A DNA stretch of 64,000 nt from an uncultured Verrucomicrobiota bacterium (GTDB lineage Bacteria > Verrucomicrobiota > Verrucomicrobiia > Opitutales > Opitutaceae): the NCBI GenBank assembly GCA_903869675.1, contig CAIQAB010000017.1:304357-368356 (forward strand). Direction: 5' to 3'. The notes under the pieces are model-generated. The model had not been told where the DNA came from. It ran no database searches and worked only from the letters and a program-made list of their open reading frames with translations. The translations under genes and the position numbers were made by a program. Numbering within the stretch: the stretch's first letter is position 1; each line of letters begins with the position of its first letter. Below are positions 1 to 10,038 of the stretch, piece by piece.

Positions 1-2
1 AG

Positions 3-1145
3 CTCGTGCAGGACGCACTCGAGGCCTCCCACCAGTTTTTCTCCGCCCTACAAGAGAACCACCTCGCCCAGCGCCCCATCGTCCGTATCCGCGCCGAGAA
101 CTGCGCCGAGTCGTGGCTCGATGGTCCGCTGCTCGCCTTGCAAAAGGCCGTCCGCACCCGGGCGGACAAATTCGACGAGGGGCGCGAACGCGAAGAGCTA
201 CTGGAGCAGGCCGGCAAGCTGCGCGGCGCCCAGCTCGGCATCCGCCGCTTCCTCGCCTTGGAGGAGCCGGAGAAAAACGTCTACTGGCTGGAGCGCACCG
301 GCCGGCGCCAGACCGTGGTGGCGCTACGCTCCGCCCCGATCGACATCGCCCCGCAATTGAAGGAGACCCTGCTCGACCGCCAGACCGCGGTCGTCTTGAC
401 CAGCGCCACCCTCGCGGTAGCCGATGACCTGAAACCCTTTCTCGCCCGCATCGGCGGACCCCGCGTGCGCGCCGAGGTGCAGCACTCGCCCTTCGACTAC
501 GCGAAGAACATGCGGGTTTACCTCGCCGCCGACGTGCCGCTGCCAACCCGCGACGAGGCCCGGCTGGCGCTCGACGTGCTCGCCGACCACATCGACTTCT
601 GCACCCGCCGCACCACCGGTGGCTCGCTCGTGCTCTTCACCAGCTACGCCGACATGCAGCGCGTGGCCGAGATCGTCGAACCGATCTACCGGGGCGCCCA
701 CCGGCCCTTTTTTATGCAGGGCCCGGGCTCAAACCGCACCGAACTCGCCCGGCAGTTGCGCGAGGCCGGCAACGGCGTGCTTTTCGGCACCGAGTCCTTC
801 TGGACCGGTATCGACGTGCCCGGTGACGCCCTCTCCCAAGTCATCCTCACCCGCCTGCCCTTCCAAGTCCCCACGCATCCGGTGCTGGAGGCCCGCACCG
901 AGCACATCGAGGCGCGCGGCGGCAACCCCTTCGCCGAACTCACCCTGCCCGACGCCCTCATGACGTTCCGCCAGGGCATCGGCCGGCTGATCCGCAGCCA
1001 GCGCGACCGCGGCGTGATCACGATTCTCGACTCGCGCATCGTGCAAAAAACCTACGGCCGCCAGTTCCTCGCCTGCCTGCCCCAGCCCAGACACGTCCGT
1101 TTCAATCGCGGGAACCGCGCCGAAGTCTTCCAACCTTTTATTTGA
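3..1145 (+). CDS. DinG/XPD-like ATP-dependent helicase, C-terminal part (5' end outside window)
   Basis: This is the second motor domain of a superfamily 2 DNA helicase of the DinG/XPD type, which unwinds DNA using ATP. The reading frame is open to the left edge, so the start, Walker A and any Fe-S cysteines lie outside. Visible motifs in order are TSATL (about residue 133 of the visible part), GSLVLFTSY (about 206), GTESFWTGIDVPG (motif V, about 262) and QGIGRLIRSQRDRG (motif VI with the arginine finger, about 323). The spacing and the LPFQVPTHP segment after motif V match DinG. The stop lies 35 bases before the phosphatase gene. The family is secure. Whether this is the housekeeping DinG or a paralogue cannot be told without the N-terminus. 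Confidence 0.9.
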   Translation, partial: LVQDALEASHQFFSALQENHLAQRPIVRIRAENCAESWLDGPLLALQKAVRTRADKFDEGREREELLEQAGKLRGAQLGIRRFLALEEPEKNVYWLERTGRRQTVVALRSAPIDIAPQLKETLLDRQTAVVLTSATLAVADDLKPFLARIGGPRVRAEVQHSPFDYAKNMRVYLAADVPLPTRDEARLALDVLADHIDFCTRRTTGGSLVLFTSYADMQRVAEIVEPIYRGAHRPFFMQGPGSNRTELARQLREAGNGVLFGTESFWTGIDVPGDALSQVILTRLPFQVPTHPVLEARTEHIEARGGNPFAELTLPDALMTFRQGIGRLIRSQRDRGVITILDSRIVQKTYGRQFLACLPQPRHVRFNRGNRAEVFQPFI

Positions 1146-1180
1146 AGCTGACCGGGTTCTAGACAACTTCACGCACCTCC

Positions 1181-1900
1181 ATGCAGCTTTCCTCCGCCGC
1201 CCAGACTGATATTGGCCTCCATCGTTCGGAAAACGAGGACCGGCTGCTCCGTGACGATGATCTGCGCATCTACGCCGTGGCCGACGGCATCGGCGGCCTG
1301 CCGGGCGGGGCCGAGGCGGCCGCCACCGCGATTGCCAGCCTCCTGGAGGAAGCCCAGGCGGCCGGCGAAGCAGTCAACCTCGCCCACGCCTTCGACGCGG
1401 TGAACGAAGAAATCCTCCGGCTTTCCGCTAAGCTAGCGCCGGACACCGGCCTAGGCACTACCCTCTGCGCCCTTACCATCACGGAGAAAGACAAACTTCT
1501 CCACCTCGCCAACGTCGGCGACTCGCGTTGTTACCTGTTCCGCGAGGGCCGCCTCCAGCAACTTACCGAGGACGATACGATGGAAAACGAGGTCCTTCGC
1601 CGCCGCGCCAACGGCGAGGATATCGAGCTTGAGGACCGCTACCGCAACGCCCTTACCCGCTGCATTGGCCAGCCGATGCCTCTATATGTCCAAGTGAGTC
1701 GCCACGCCTTGCAGTCAGGAGACCAGCTATTGATCTGTTCGGACGGCATTTCGCGCCAGATCGACGATGCCGGCATCGTGCGACGGCTCGGTGCTGACCT
1801 CACGCCCTCAGCGATCCTCGCGGCCCTCATCGCAGACTCACTGATCGCAGGCGGTCTGGATAACGCCACCGGCGTGCTGGTGCGCATCGACGCGATTTAA
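1181..1900 (+). CDS. PP2C-family serine/threonine protein phosphatase
   Basis: A 239-residue stand-alone PP2C (PPM) phosphatase catalytic domain, predicted cytoplasmic, which removes phosphate from Ser/Thr with two metal ions. Metal-binding motifs are visible: ENEDR near residue 20, DGIGG at about 34-39 (family consensus DGMGG), GDSR at about 112, CSDGIS at about 186 and LDNATG at about 226. There is no membrane segment or sensor domain. A small TPR gene follows after 17 bases and is probably co-transcribed, so the TPR protein may be a partner. No cognate kinase is visible in the window. Confidence 0.9.
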   Translation: MQLSSAAQTDIGLHRSENEDRLLRDDDLRIYAVADGIGGLPGGAEAAATAIASLLEEAQAAGEAVNLAHAFDAVNEEILRLSAKLAPDTGLGTTLCALTITEKDKLLHLANVGDSRCYLFREGRLQQLTEDDTMENEVLRRRANGEDIELEDRYRNALTRCIGQPMPLYVQVSRHALQSGDQLLICSDGISRQIDDAGIVRRLGADLTPSAILAALIADSLIAGGLDNATGVLVRIDAI

Positions 1901-1917
1901 TCCACCCACCGACCGTG

Positions 1918-2238
1918 ATGAACGACCGCGTCGCCCGCTTCACCGCACTAGTCGGGAGCCAGCCGGACAATCCCCTTTTTCGCTTCAGCCTCGCCCAGGC
2001 CCTCGACTCGGCGGGGGATTTGGCCGGTGCGGCTCGACACTACCAGCTCTGCGCCGACGCCCGCGCCGACTGGATGATGCCTCGCATCCTACTCGGCAAA
2101 GCCCTGCTGCGCACCGGCAAGCCGGGCGCCCGCGCAGCCGCCCGGCCGGTGCTGGAGGAGGCGCTCGCTCTGGCCATAGCCCAGGATCATCAAGATCCGG
2201 CCATCGAGCTTAGTGGACTACTTGCCTCTCTAGAATAA
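1918..2238 (+). CDS. Small tetratricopeptide-repeat protein
   Basis: A 106-residue protein with about two TPR-like helical hairpins: an NPLFRFSLAQALDSAGD segment followed by a second A/L-rich repeat around MMPRILLGKALLRTGKP. TPRs mediate protein-protein contacts. The ATG at 1918 is preferred over the in-frame GTG directly before it. The gene follows the PP2C gene closely and converges on acs. There is no signal peptide. Its partner is unknown; the phosphatase next door is the obvious candidate, by position only. Confidence 0.75.
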   Translation: MNDRVARFTALVGSQPDNPLFRFSLAQALDSAGDLAGAARHYQLCADARADWMMPRILLGKALLRTGKPGARAAARPVLEEALALAIAQDHQDPAIELSGLLASLE

Positions 2239-2281
2239 GCCGGGCGACGCCCGTCTGGGAGCGCCGCCGCGGCCACACTGC

Positions 2282-4240
2282 TCAATCCTCGGCCTGGAGC
2301 GCCGCGATGACCGAGAAATCCTCCAGCGTGCTGGTGTCGCCCTTCACCTCGCCGCCAACCGCGATCTGCTTGAGGATGCGACGCATGATTTTACCGGAAC
2401 GGGTCTTCGGCAGGGCCGCCGCGATGCGAATCTGGTCGGGCTTGGCGAAGGAGCCGATCTCCTTGCCCACATAGGCGCGGAGTTGCTCCTTCAATTCCTC
2501 GGAAGCGACCACGCCGTTTTTCAACGACACGAACACCACGAGCGCCTGGCCCTTGAGCTCGTCGGGCTTGCCCACCGCCGCCGCCTCGGCGACCGCCGGG
2601 TGTGAACCCAGCGCGCTCTCCACCTCGGCCGTGCCGATGCGGTGGCCGGAGATGTTGAGCACGTCATCAATGCGGCCGACGATCCAGAAGTAGCCGTCCT
2701 TGTCCTGCTGCGCGCCATCGCCGGTGAAATACCACTCCGGGTGCTTGGGAAACTCGGAGAAATAGGCCTGCTTAAACCGCGCGTCGTCGCCCCAGAGGGT
2801 GCGCAACATCGAGGGCCAGGGCTTGGTAATGACGAGTTTGCCACCCTTGCCACGGGGCACTTCCTTGCCGGTCTCGTCGACCACCTTGGCGTTGATCCCG
2901 AAAAAGGGCAGCGTAGCCGAGCCGGGCTTGAGCGGAGTGGCGCCGGGCAGAGGCGTGATCATGATGGAGCCGGTCTCCGTCTGCCACCAGGTATCCACAA
3001 TGGGACAACGGCCCTTGCCGATGAGTTTGTGATACCAACGCCAGGCCTCGGCGCTGATCGGCTCGCCCACGCTGCCGAGCAGACGCAGCGAATCAAGGCG
3101 GTGCTTGAGCACATAGTTGTCGCCCCAGCGCATGAAGGCCCGGATGGCGGTCGGCGCGGTGTAAAGGATGGTCAGGCTATGGCGGTCGATCATCTCCCAG
3201 AACCGGTCCGGCTCGGGCTGATTGGGTGCGCCTTCGTAAAGGAAGACGGTTGAGCCGTTCGAAAGCAGGCCGTAAACCACGTAGCTGTGGCCGGTGATCC
3301 AACCGATATCGGCCGAGCAGAAATAACGGTCGGTCTCCTTGAGATCGAAAATGTAGTGGGAGGAGACCTTCGCCCCCAACAGGTATCCGGCGGAGGTGTG
3401 CAACACGCCCTTGGGTTTTCCGGTGGAACCCGAGGTGTAGAGGATAAAGAGCGGATGCTCGGCGTCGAAGGCTTTGGCCTTGTGCTGATTAGGACCGCCC
3501 TTCCAGGCGTCGTGCCACCAGATGTCGCGTCCCTCGGTCATCTTGACGTCGTGGCCGGTGCGCTTGACCACGAGGCAAGCTTGGATGGAAGGGCAGCCGG
3601 GCAGGGCCTTATCCACGGCGGACTTTAGCTCGATGATCTTGCCGCGCCGCCACCCGCCGTCGGCGGTGATAACGAGCTTGGCCTGGCAATCGTTGATGCG
3701 GTCCTTCACCGCCTCGGGTGAAAACCCGCCAAAAATCACGGTGTGAATCGCGCCCACCCGGGCGCAGGCGAGCATCGCGATCATAGCTTCGGGGATCATC
3801 GGCAGGTAGATCGCCACGCGGTCGCCCTTACCCACCCCGAGGTTCTCAAACACGTGCGCCAGACGGCAGACGTGGAGGTGTAACTGCTTGTAGGTAATGG
3901 TCCGGACGTCGCCCGGCTCGCCCTCGAAGATGATCGCGGCCTTGTTCTCGCGCACCGTGCCGAGGTGGCGGTCGAGACAGTTCTCGCAGACGTTCAAAGC
4001 TCCGCCCACGAACCACTTCGCATGCGGCGGTTTCCAGTCAAGGACCTTGCGGAAGGGCTTGCGCCAAACCAAGTGCTCCGCCGCCATTCGCTTCCAGAAT
4101 GTTTCTGGAGCATTGACAGACTCGGCGTGGAGCTTCTTGTAGGAAGCCATATTGCCAAGGTTGGCTTGGCGCTGAAACTCAGCAGTTGGTTTGAACACCC
4201 GTTTTTCACGGGACACGGAAGTGATGTTTTTATCCGACAC
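2282..4240 (-). CDS. acs: Acetyl-CoA synthetase (AMP-forming)
   Basis: A 652-residue enzyme, normal length for Acs, which converts acetate, ATP and CoA to acetyl-CoA, AMP and PPi through an acetyl-adenylate. Seen in order: an N-terminal cap ([21 protein letters not shown]), the P-loop [11 protein letters not shown] at about 267-277, the adenylation motif [10 protein letters not shown], the hinge region YFTGDGA / [20 protein letters not shown] and the C-terminal [13 protein letters not shown] with the catalytic lysine at about 617. In other bacteria this lysine is acetylated to switch the enzyme off. The WWQTE tryptophans are those that favour acetate. The gene is divergent from rho. It works with the ActP symporter at 25.9 kb, although the two loci are separate here. 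Confidence 0.97.
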   Translation of the reverse strand: MSDKNITSVSREKRVFKPTAEFQRQANLGNMASYKKLHAESVNAPETFWKRMAAEHLVWRKPFRKVLDWKPPHAKWFVGGALNVCENCLDRHLGTVRENKAAIIFEGEPGDVRTITYKQLHLHVCRLAHVFENLGVGKGDRVAIYLPMIPEAMIAMLACARVGAIHTVIFGGFSPEAVKDRINDCQAKLVITADGGWRRGKIIELKSAVDKALPGCPSIQACLVVKRTGHDVKMTEGRDIWWHDAWKGGPNQHKAKAFDAEHPLFILYTSGSTGKPKGVLHTSAGYLLGAKVSSHYIFDLKETDRYFCSADIGWITGHSYVVYGLLSNGSTVFLYEGAPNQPEPDRFWEMIDRHSLTILYTAPTAIRAFMRWGDNYVLKHRLDSLRLLGSVGEPISAEAWRWYHKLIGKGRCPIVDTWWQTETGSIMITPLPGATPLKPGSATLPFFGINAKVVDETGKEVPRGKGGKLVITKPWPSMLRTLWGDDARFKQAYFSEFPKHPEWYFTGDGAQQDKDGYFWIVGRIDDVLNISGHRIGTAEVESALGSHPAVAEAAAVGKPDELKGQALVVFVSLKNGVVASEELKEQLRAYVGKEIGSFAKPDQIRIAAALPKTRSGKIMRRILKQIAVGGEVKGDTSTLEDFSVIAALQAED

Positions 4241-4397
4241 GTTGAGGTGCTGGTTGAGGTTAGGGGATTCGTAAGTGCGCCGTCCAACGGCATGTCCACA
4301 AACGCGTCGCCCTTATTCAGACCGCTTTAGGCAGCGTCAAGCCCCCGCGGAAAACATTCTCCGCGACCGCCCCGGCTCCAACCTACGACTCTCCGAA

Positions 4398-5927
<1,530 letters not shown>

Positions 5928-5946
5928 AGACCGGGCCGGGCCGGCT

Positions 5947-6552
5947 TCAGGCTACGGCCATGTAGGGCAGTCCGGCGGCGGTGGCCTGAACGGCGGGCAG
6001 ACCGTCGATCAGATCGCCGATGGCGTCCCAGCGGCCATTCACCAGCGCGTCACGGGCGGACTCACGCTGGGTGATCGCGATTTTCTCGCCGCCGAAACGG
6101 ACTTCGCGGGCAGCGACGTCTACGATAATCTCCAAGGCGGGGTTAGCCTCGATGGCAGCAGAGACCTTAGCGATGTCCTCGCGAGTGGCATTCACGCACG
6201 GGATGCCCAGCGTGGTGCTGTTCCCAAAGAAGATCTCGGCAAAGTTCTCGGCGATCACAGCCCGGAAGCCGGCCTTGTGGATGGCCTGGGGGGCGTGCTC
6301 GCGCGAGGAGCCGCAGCCAAAATTGGCACCGGAGAGGAGGACGGTGGCGCCCTTGTGCTCGGGTTTGTCGATAGGATGGCCGGTCGGCACGCCCTCGGGC
6401 GTGTGGCGCACGTCGTAAAACAAGAATTCGCCGAGACCGTCGAAAACCACGCACTTCATGAAGCGCGCGGGGATGATGCGGTCGGTATCGATATCGTTGC
6501 CGGGGACGTAAACGCCGCGACCGATGACGGAGGTGATTTTTGCGAGAGCCAT
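5947..6552 (-). CDS. leuD: 3-isopropylmalate dehydratase small subunit
   Basis: A 201-residue small subunit of isopropylmalate isomerase, which swivels over the LeuC active site to interconvert 2- and 3-isopropylmalate in leucine synthesis. Diagnostic segments are the N-terminal GNDIDTDRIIPARF, the conserved GANFGCGSSREHAPQAI loop with the substrate-binding SSREHA, and the IAENFAEIFFGNS segment. Length is normal. It lies 119 bases downstream of leuC on the same strand, separated by a long palindromic repeat, and converges with rho. leuA and leuB are not in the window. Confidence 0.96.
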   Translation of the reverse strand: MALAKITSVIGRGVYVPGNDIDTDRIIPARFMKCVVFDGLGEFLFYDVRHTPEGVPTGHPIDKPEHKGATVLLSGANFGCGSSREHAPQAIHKAGFRAVIAENFAEIFFGNSTTLGIPCVNATREDIAKVSAAIEANPALEIIVDVAAREVRFGGEKIAITQRESARDALVNGRWDAIGDLIDGLPAVQATAAGLPYMAVA

Positions 6553-6577
6553 GTTTGTTAAGAAGTCGGATTTATTG

Positions 6578-6648
6578 GCCCACGAAACACACGAAATGAC
6601 ACGAAATCAGAGGTTCGGGTTTCGTGCTCTTTCGTGTGTTTCGTGGGC
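6578..6648. repeat. Palindromic intergenic repeat, CACGAAA family
   Basis: Two 29-base arms (6578-6606 and 6620-6648) are inverted copies with 26 of 29 positions complementary, around a 13-base loop. Each arm carries three CACGAAA units. The element fills most of the leuC-leuD gap and would form a very stable hairpin in leuCD mRNA. A degenerate relative lies between araA and araD (18471-18534). Confidence 0.85.
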
Positions 6649-6671
6649 AACTTGAATTGATATTCGTTTGA

Positions 6672-8093
6672 TCAGTTGACCGCGAAGACCTCGCGGGCGT
6701 CAGCGACCACGCCGGTGACGGCGGCGGCGGCGACCATGACCGGGCTCATCAACACGGTGCGGCCGGTGATGGAGCCCTGGCGGCCCTTGAAATTACGATT
6801 GGAGGACGAGGCGCAGAGTTCGTCGCCGATGAGCTTGTCGGGGTTCATCGCGAGGCACATCGAGCAACCGGCGGCGCGCCACTCGAAGCCCGCCTCGGCG
6901 AGGATCTTGTCGAGGCCGAGCTTCTCGCACTGGAGCGCGACGATCTGCGAGCCGGGCACGGCGATGGCGCGCACGCCCGGGGCGACCTTGCGACCCTGGA
7001 TGTATTTGGCCACTTCCTGGAAATCGGAGAGGCGGCCGTTGGTGCAGGAGCCGAGGAAAGCGACGTTGATTTTGGTGCCTTTGATGGGCTGGCCGGCGGG
7101 CAGCTTCATGTAGGCAAGGGCCTCGATGATACCGGCGCGATCGTCGTCGGAAGCAGCGGTCTCGGGACTGGGGATGTTCTCGTTGATCGAGATGCCTTGG
7201 CCGGGGTTGATACCCCAGGTAACGGACGGGGCGATGTCGGCGGCGTCGATGACCATCACGTCATCATAACGGCAACCGGCGTCGGAAGCGAAGGAACGCC
7301 AGCGGGCGACGGCGGCATCCCAAGCGGCGCCAGTCGGCGAATACGGACGGCCCTTGAGGTAGGCGAAGGTAGTCTCGTCTGGATTCACGTAGCCGACGCG
7401 CGCACCGCCCTCGATGGACATGTTGCACACCGTCATGCGCTCTTCCATCGAGAAGCCGTCAAAGGTGGAGCCGGCATACTCGTAGGCGAAGCCGGTGCCG
7501 CCGTTCACGCCGGTGAGACGGATGATGTGGAGGATGACGTCCTTGGCGTAAACGCCGGGGCGGAGTTTGCCGTTTACCTCGATACGGCGGACCTTGAGCG
7601 CGCCGAGAGCCATGGTCTGGGTGGCGAGCACGTCGCGCACCTGGCTGGTGCCGATGCCGAAGGCGATCGCCCCGAAAGCACCGTGGGTGGACGTATGGGA
7701 ATCGCCGCAAGCGATGGTGGTGCCGGGCTGGGTGATGCCCTGCTCGGGGCCGACGATGTGGACGATGCCCTGCTTGCCGGAGGCGCGGTCAAAAAAGGTA
7801 ACGCCGAACTGGGCGCAGTTCTTGCGGAGCTCGTCCATCATGGCCTGGGCGAGGTTGTCCTTGTAGGGCTCGACGAGTTCGTTGGTGGGCACGATGTGAT
7901 CCACGGTCGCGAAGGTGCGGTGCGGGAACGCGACCTTCAGGCCGAGATCGCGCAACATACCGAAGGCCTGGGGCGAGGTGACCTCGTGGATCAGATGAGT
8001 GCCGATGAGCAGCTGGGTCTGGCCATTGGCGAGGGTGCGGACGGCGTGGGCGTCCCAGACTTTTTCAAAGAGCGATTTGGGTTGGGCGGACAT
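6672..8093 (-). CDS. leuC: 3-isopropylmalate dehydratase large subunit
   Basis: A 473-residue aconitase-family large subunit that holds the 4Fe-4S cluster of isopropylmalate isomerase. Cluster ligands are visible as GSCTNGR (Cys near 349) and [10 protein letters not shown] (Cys 410 and 413). Other landmarks are the N-terminal [36 protein letters not shown] and the C-terminal [12 protein letters not shown]. Length is that of the stand-alone bacterial LeuC. It is first in a leuC-leuD operon and divergent from a LysR regulator across 120 bases, a layout that suggests direct control by that regulator. Confidence 0.97.
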   Translation of the reverse strand: MSAQPKSLFEKVWDAHAVRTLANGQTQLLIGTHLIHEVTSPQAFGMLRDLGLKVAFPHRTFATVDHIVPTNELVEPYKDNLAQAMMDELRKNCAQFGVTFFDRASGKQGIVHIVGPEQGITQPGTTIACGDSHTSTHGAFGAIAFGIGTSQVRDVLATQTMALGALKVRRIEVNGKLRPGVYAKDVILHIIRLTGVNGGTGFAYEYAGSTFDGFSMEERMTVCNMSIEGGARVGYVNPDETTFAYLKGRPYSPTGAAWDAAVARWRSFASDAGCRYDDVMVIDAADIAPSVTWGINPGQGISINENIPSPETAASDDDRAGIIEALAYMKLPAGQPIKGTKINVAFLGSCTNGRLSDFQEVAKYIQGRKVAPGVRAIAVPGSQIVALQCEKLGLDKILAEAGFEWRAAGCSMCLAMNPDKLIGDELCASSSNRNFKGRQGSITGRTVLMSPVMVAAAAVTGVVADAREVFAVN

Positions 8094-8164
8094 GATGAGC
8101 GAAGGTTCGTTTTAAAAAAGAGGAAGGTAAACGCAGGGAGAAAAATTAGTTTCGAAGGCCGCTA

Positions 8165-8204
8165 TCCTAACAGGAGATTGCATTGCCAGGAAATACTTGT
8201 TTCC
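8165..8204. promoter_or_regulatory. Candidate LysR-regulator operator between leuC and the lysR gene
   Basis: The 120-base divergent gap holds two short dyads: TCCT-N3-AGGA at 8165-8175 and GGAAA-N6-TTTCC at 8189-8204. LysR regulators bind dyads in such gaps. Neither is a clean T-N11-A box, so this is only a candidate. Confidence 0.3.
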
Positions 8205-8213
8205 CCTTCAGTG

Positions 8214-9122
8214 ATGCCTCGCGAGTATCAATTTTCCTACGAACTGCGCCACCTGGTCTATTTCCGCGAGGTCGCGCGCACCCTGCACTTCCGGAAGGCG
8301 GCGGAGGCACTGGCCGTGGCGCAGCCGGCTTTGAGCAGGCAAATTGCGCAACTCGAATTAGCGCTGGGCGCGGCGCTTTTCATACGTTCCCGGCGCAAAG
8401 TGGAGCTCACGGCGGCGGGGCGCGCGCTGGCGGAGCGGGTCGAACCCATCCTGCGGGGCTTGGCGGCGCTGCCGGGAGAATTGAGGGCGCTGGCGGAGGG
8501 AGAGACCGGGCGGGTCCAGGTTGGATTCACCGGATTGGCGATGGCGACGGTGCTGCCCGGCATCCTGCGCGAGTTTCACCGGGCCTATCCACGGATACGG
8601 CTGGAGCTGAATGAGTCGCCCACCTCAGCGCAACTCGCGGCGCTGGCGGCCGGAGACATCGCGTGCGGGTTTTTTCATCCCGACGCGACCACCCCGGGAC
8701 TGAAGACTAGAGAGCTGCTGCGGGAGAAAAACGGGGTGCTGCTGCCAGCCGACCACGCCTTGGCCGCGAGCCCGTCGCTCCGGTTGCGCGATCTGGCGGC
8801 GGTGCCTTGGGTGCTCTTCCCCCGCACGCACAACCCCGGTTTTTACGACCGGGTGCTGGCGGCCTTCTCCCGCGCCGGAGTAACGCCGCGCATCGCCGAG
8901 GAGGTCTGGCCCCGGGCCAATGCAGTCGGTCTGGTGCGCGCTGGACTGGGGGCGACTTTCATGTGCCCGAGCGAGGCCCGACCGCTGCCGGAGGGCGTGA
9001 CTTTCCTTCCCCTGGAAGGGCCGGCCCCGGAAAGCCGCTTGGTGATCGGCTGGCGCGCGAAGGAGACGATGTCCGAGCCCGCTCTGGCGTCGTTTCTCGC
9101 GGTGGCGGCCCCAGAGACATGA
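8214..9122 (+). CDS. LysR-family transcriptional regulator
   Basis: A 302-residue LysR regulator. The N-terminal winged helix-turn-helix covers about residues 8-66 (ELRHLVYFREVARTLHFRKA, then QPALSRQIAQLE). The following effector-binding domain has the type 2 periplasmic-binding-protein fold, starting around GRVQVGFTGLAMATVLPG. The ATG at 8214 sits at the normal distance from the helix-turn-helix; the frame is open further upstream only because that strand is antisense to leuC. It is divergent from leuCD, so it probably senses a leucine-pathway intermediate, but the ligand is not readable from the sequence. Confidence 0.93.
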   Translation: MPREYQFSYELRHLVYFREVARTLHFRKAAEALAVAQPALSRQIAQLELALGAALFIRSRRKVELTAAGRALAERVEPILRGLAALPGELRALAEGETGRVQVGFTGLAMATVLPGILREFHRAYPRIRLELNESPTSAQLAALAAGDIACGFFHPDATTPGLKTRELLREKNGVLLPADHALAASPSLRLRDLAAVPWVLFPRTHNPGFYDRVLAAFSRAGVTPRIAEEVWPRANAVGLVRAGLGATFMCPSEARPLPEGVTFLPLEGPAPESRLVIGWRAKETMSEPALASFLAVAAPET

Positions 9123-9257
9123 CCGACGACGTTGACCACGATCCTGGAGCCATCGGACAGCTCACCCACGATCTGTCCGCCCTCTTGGCCGGATTCTACC
9201 AATTTTATATCAACGCCTTCCCCGCCAATAAAGGGAGCTTCAGCACAGGGGCCTATT
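9123..9257. other. Gap after lysR without a supported gene
   Basis: A 59-codon frame (9119-9298) overlaps the lysR stop as ATGA, but its sequence falls from GC-rich into AT-rich DNA and runs through two terminator hairpins, so I do not call it a gene. Nothing else is visible here. Confidence 0.5.
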
Positions 9258-9303
9258 CCCCAAGCTTAAGAAAATCAGGAACAGCGCTTGGGGCATAGTT
9301 TTT
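9258..9303 (+). terminator. Intrinsic terminator after the lysR gene
   Basis: CCCCAAGC (9258-9265) pairs perfectly with GCTTGGGG (9286-9293) and is followed by CATAGTTTTT, giving a plus-strand hairpin with a T tract 136 bases after the lysR stop. The stem is interleaved with the minus-strand hairpin at 9273-9310, so the two cannot form at once in one transcript except as a pseudoknot. Confidence 0.6.
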
Positions 9304-9310
9304 CCTGATT
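9266..9310 (-). terminator. Intrinsic terminator of the 50-residue membrane-protein gene
   Basis: On the minus strand AATCAGGAA (9310-9302) pairs with TTCCTGATT (9281-9273) and is followed by TTCTTAAG, a T-rich tail. The hairpin begins at the stop codon of the small gene at 9309-9461 and supports that gene being transcribed. Confidence 0.55.
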
Positions 9311-9461
9311 AGGTATGAAAAATAATAAGCAGCAAGATCGGCAAGAGGACCATCACGGCGGTGACGATCCACAGGACGGTGCGCGCGCGTTCAGCGCGAG
9401 CAGCCGAAGCGGGGTCCGTTTTATCTGGCGGAGTTGCGTCCACGCCGATGAAGGCATTCAT
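9309..9461 (-). CDS. Small single-pass membrane protein, 50 residues
   Basis: An unrecognised 50-residue protein. Residues 1-28 are polar (MNAFIGVDATPPDKTDPAS, then an RAERAR basic patch). Residues 29-48 form one strongly hydrophobic helix (LWIVTAVMVLLPILLLIIF) ending in HT. The charge pattern predicts N-terminus in the cytoplasm. The open frame, the plausible topology and a terminator-like hairpin right at its stop support it as real. It is divergent from the EVE gene, with starts 12 bases apart. No function can be assigned. Confidence 0.6.
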   Translation of the reverse strand: MNAFIGVDATPPDKTDPASAARAERARTVLWIVTAVMVLLPILLLIIFHT

Positions 9462-9472
9462 CCGGGGGTAGT

Positions 9473-9886
9473 ATGACAATCCGATACTGGCTGGTGAAAA
9501 CCGAACCCGAAGCCTACGCGTGGGAAACTTTCCTCCGCGAGAAACGCACCGTCTGGGACGGAGTGCGAAACTATCAGGCCCGCAACCACCTCCGCGCGAT
9601 GAAAAAGGGCGACCAAGTCCTCTTCTACGCCAGCGTGACGACCAAGGCCGTGCTCGGCACCGCGACCGTCGCCAAAGAACATTTCCCCGATCCCTCCGCG
9701 ACCGAAGGCGATTGGTCGGCGGTCGAGCTCAAGCTCGGCGCCTCGCTCCCTCGTCCGGTGGAACTGGCCGCGATCAAAGCCGATCCCCGCCTCGCAGAAC
9801 TGCCCTTGCTGCGCCAGAGCCGCCTGTCCGTGATGCCACTGGAAAAAGCCGATTTTGAGCGGATCATCCAACTCGGCACGGCGTAA
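9473..9886 (+). CDS. EVE-domain protein
   Basis: A 137-residue stand-alone EVE domain, related to thymocyte nuclear protein 1. EVE domains have a PUA-like fold and bind modified bases in DNA or RNA. Typical features are the N-terminal RYWLVKTEPEAYAWE, VWDGVRNYQARNHLRAMKKGD (conserved WDGVRNxxARN and MKxGD) and FYASVTTKAVLGTATV. Length fits a minimal EVE protein. There is no nuclease or methylase partner next to it; a tRNA-Gly gene follows on the other strand. The natural ligand is unknown. Confidence 0.93.
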   Translation: MTIRYWLVKTEPEAYAWETFLREKRTVWDGVRNYQARNHLRAMKKGDQVLFYASVTTKAVLGTATVAKEHFPDPSATEGDWSAVELKLGASLPRPVELAAIKADPRLAELPLLRQSRLSVMPLEKADFERIIQLGTA

Positions 9887-9898
9887 GCCGGATAAAGT

Positions 9899-9973
9899 TG
9901 GTGCGGGTGGAGGGAGTCGAACCCTCGTCTCATGCTTGGGAAGCACGCATAATAGCCGTTATACTACACCCGC
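9899..9973 (-). tRNA. tRNA-Gly (anticodon CCC)
   Basis: A complete cloverleaf: 7-bp acceptor stem (9967-9973 with 9903-9909), anticodon stem CGTGC/GCATG with loop TTCCCAA giving anticodon CCC for GGG codons, and T arm GAGGG-TTCGACT-CCCTC. Discriminator A is followed by an encoded CCA (9899-9901). Confidence 0.95.
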
Positions 9974-10038
9974 GGACCGACGTGGCCGACACTGCAACGC
10001 GGTCGCGCGCGGCGCGCAATCCCCTTTTGGCCCCGACG

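Noticed and set aside
7197..8213. N-terminal extension of the LysR regulator
   Set aside because: The frame is open upstream only because it is antisense to leuC; the helix-turn-helix begins right after the ATG at 8214.
8094..8213. Leucine attenuator or T-box before leuC
   Set aside because: No leucine-rich leader peptide, T-box sequence or terminator/antiterminator pair is visible in the 120 bases.
9119..9298. 59-codon frame overlapping the lysR stop as ATGA
   Set aside because: The overlap looks like coupling, but the frame runs through two terminator hairpins into AT-rich DNA and has no recognisable feature.
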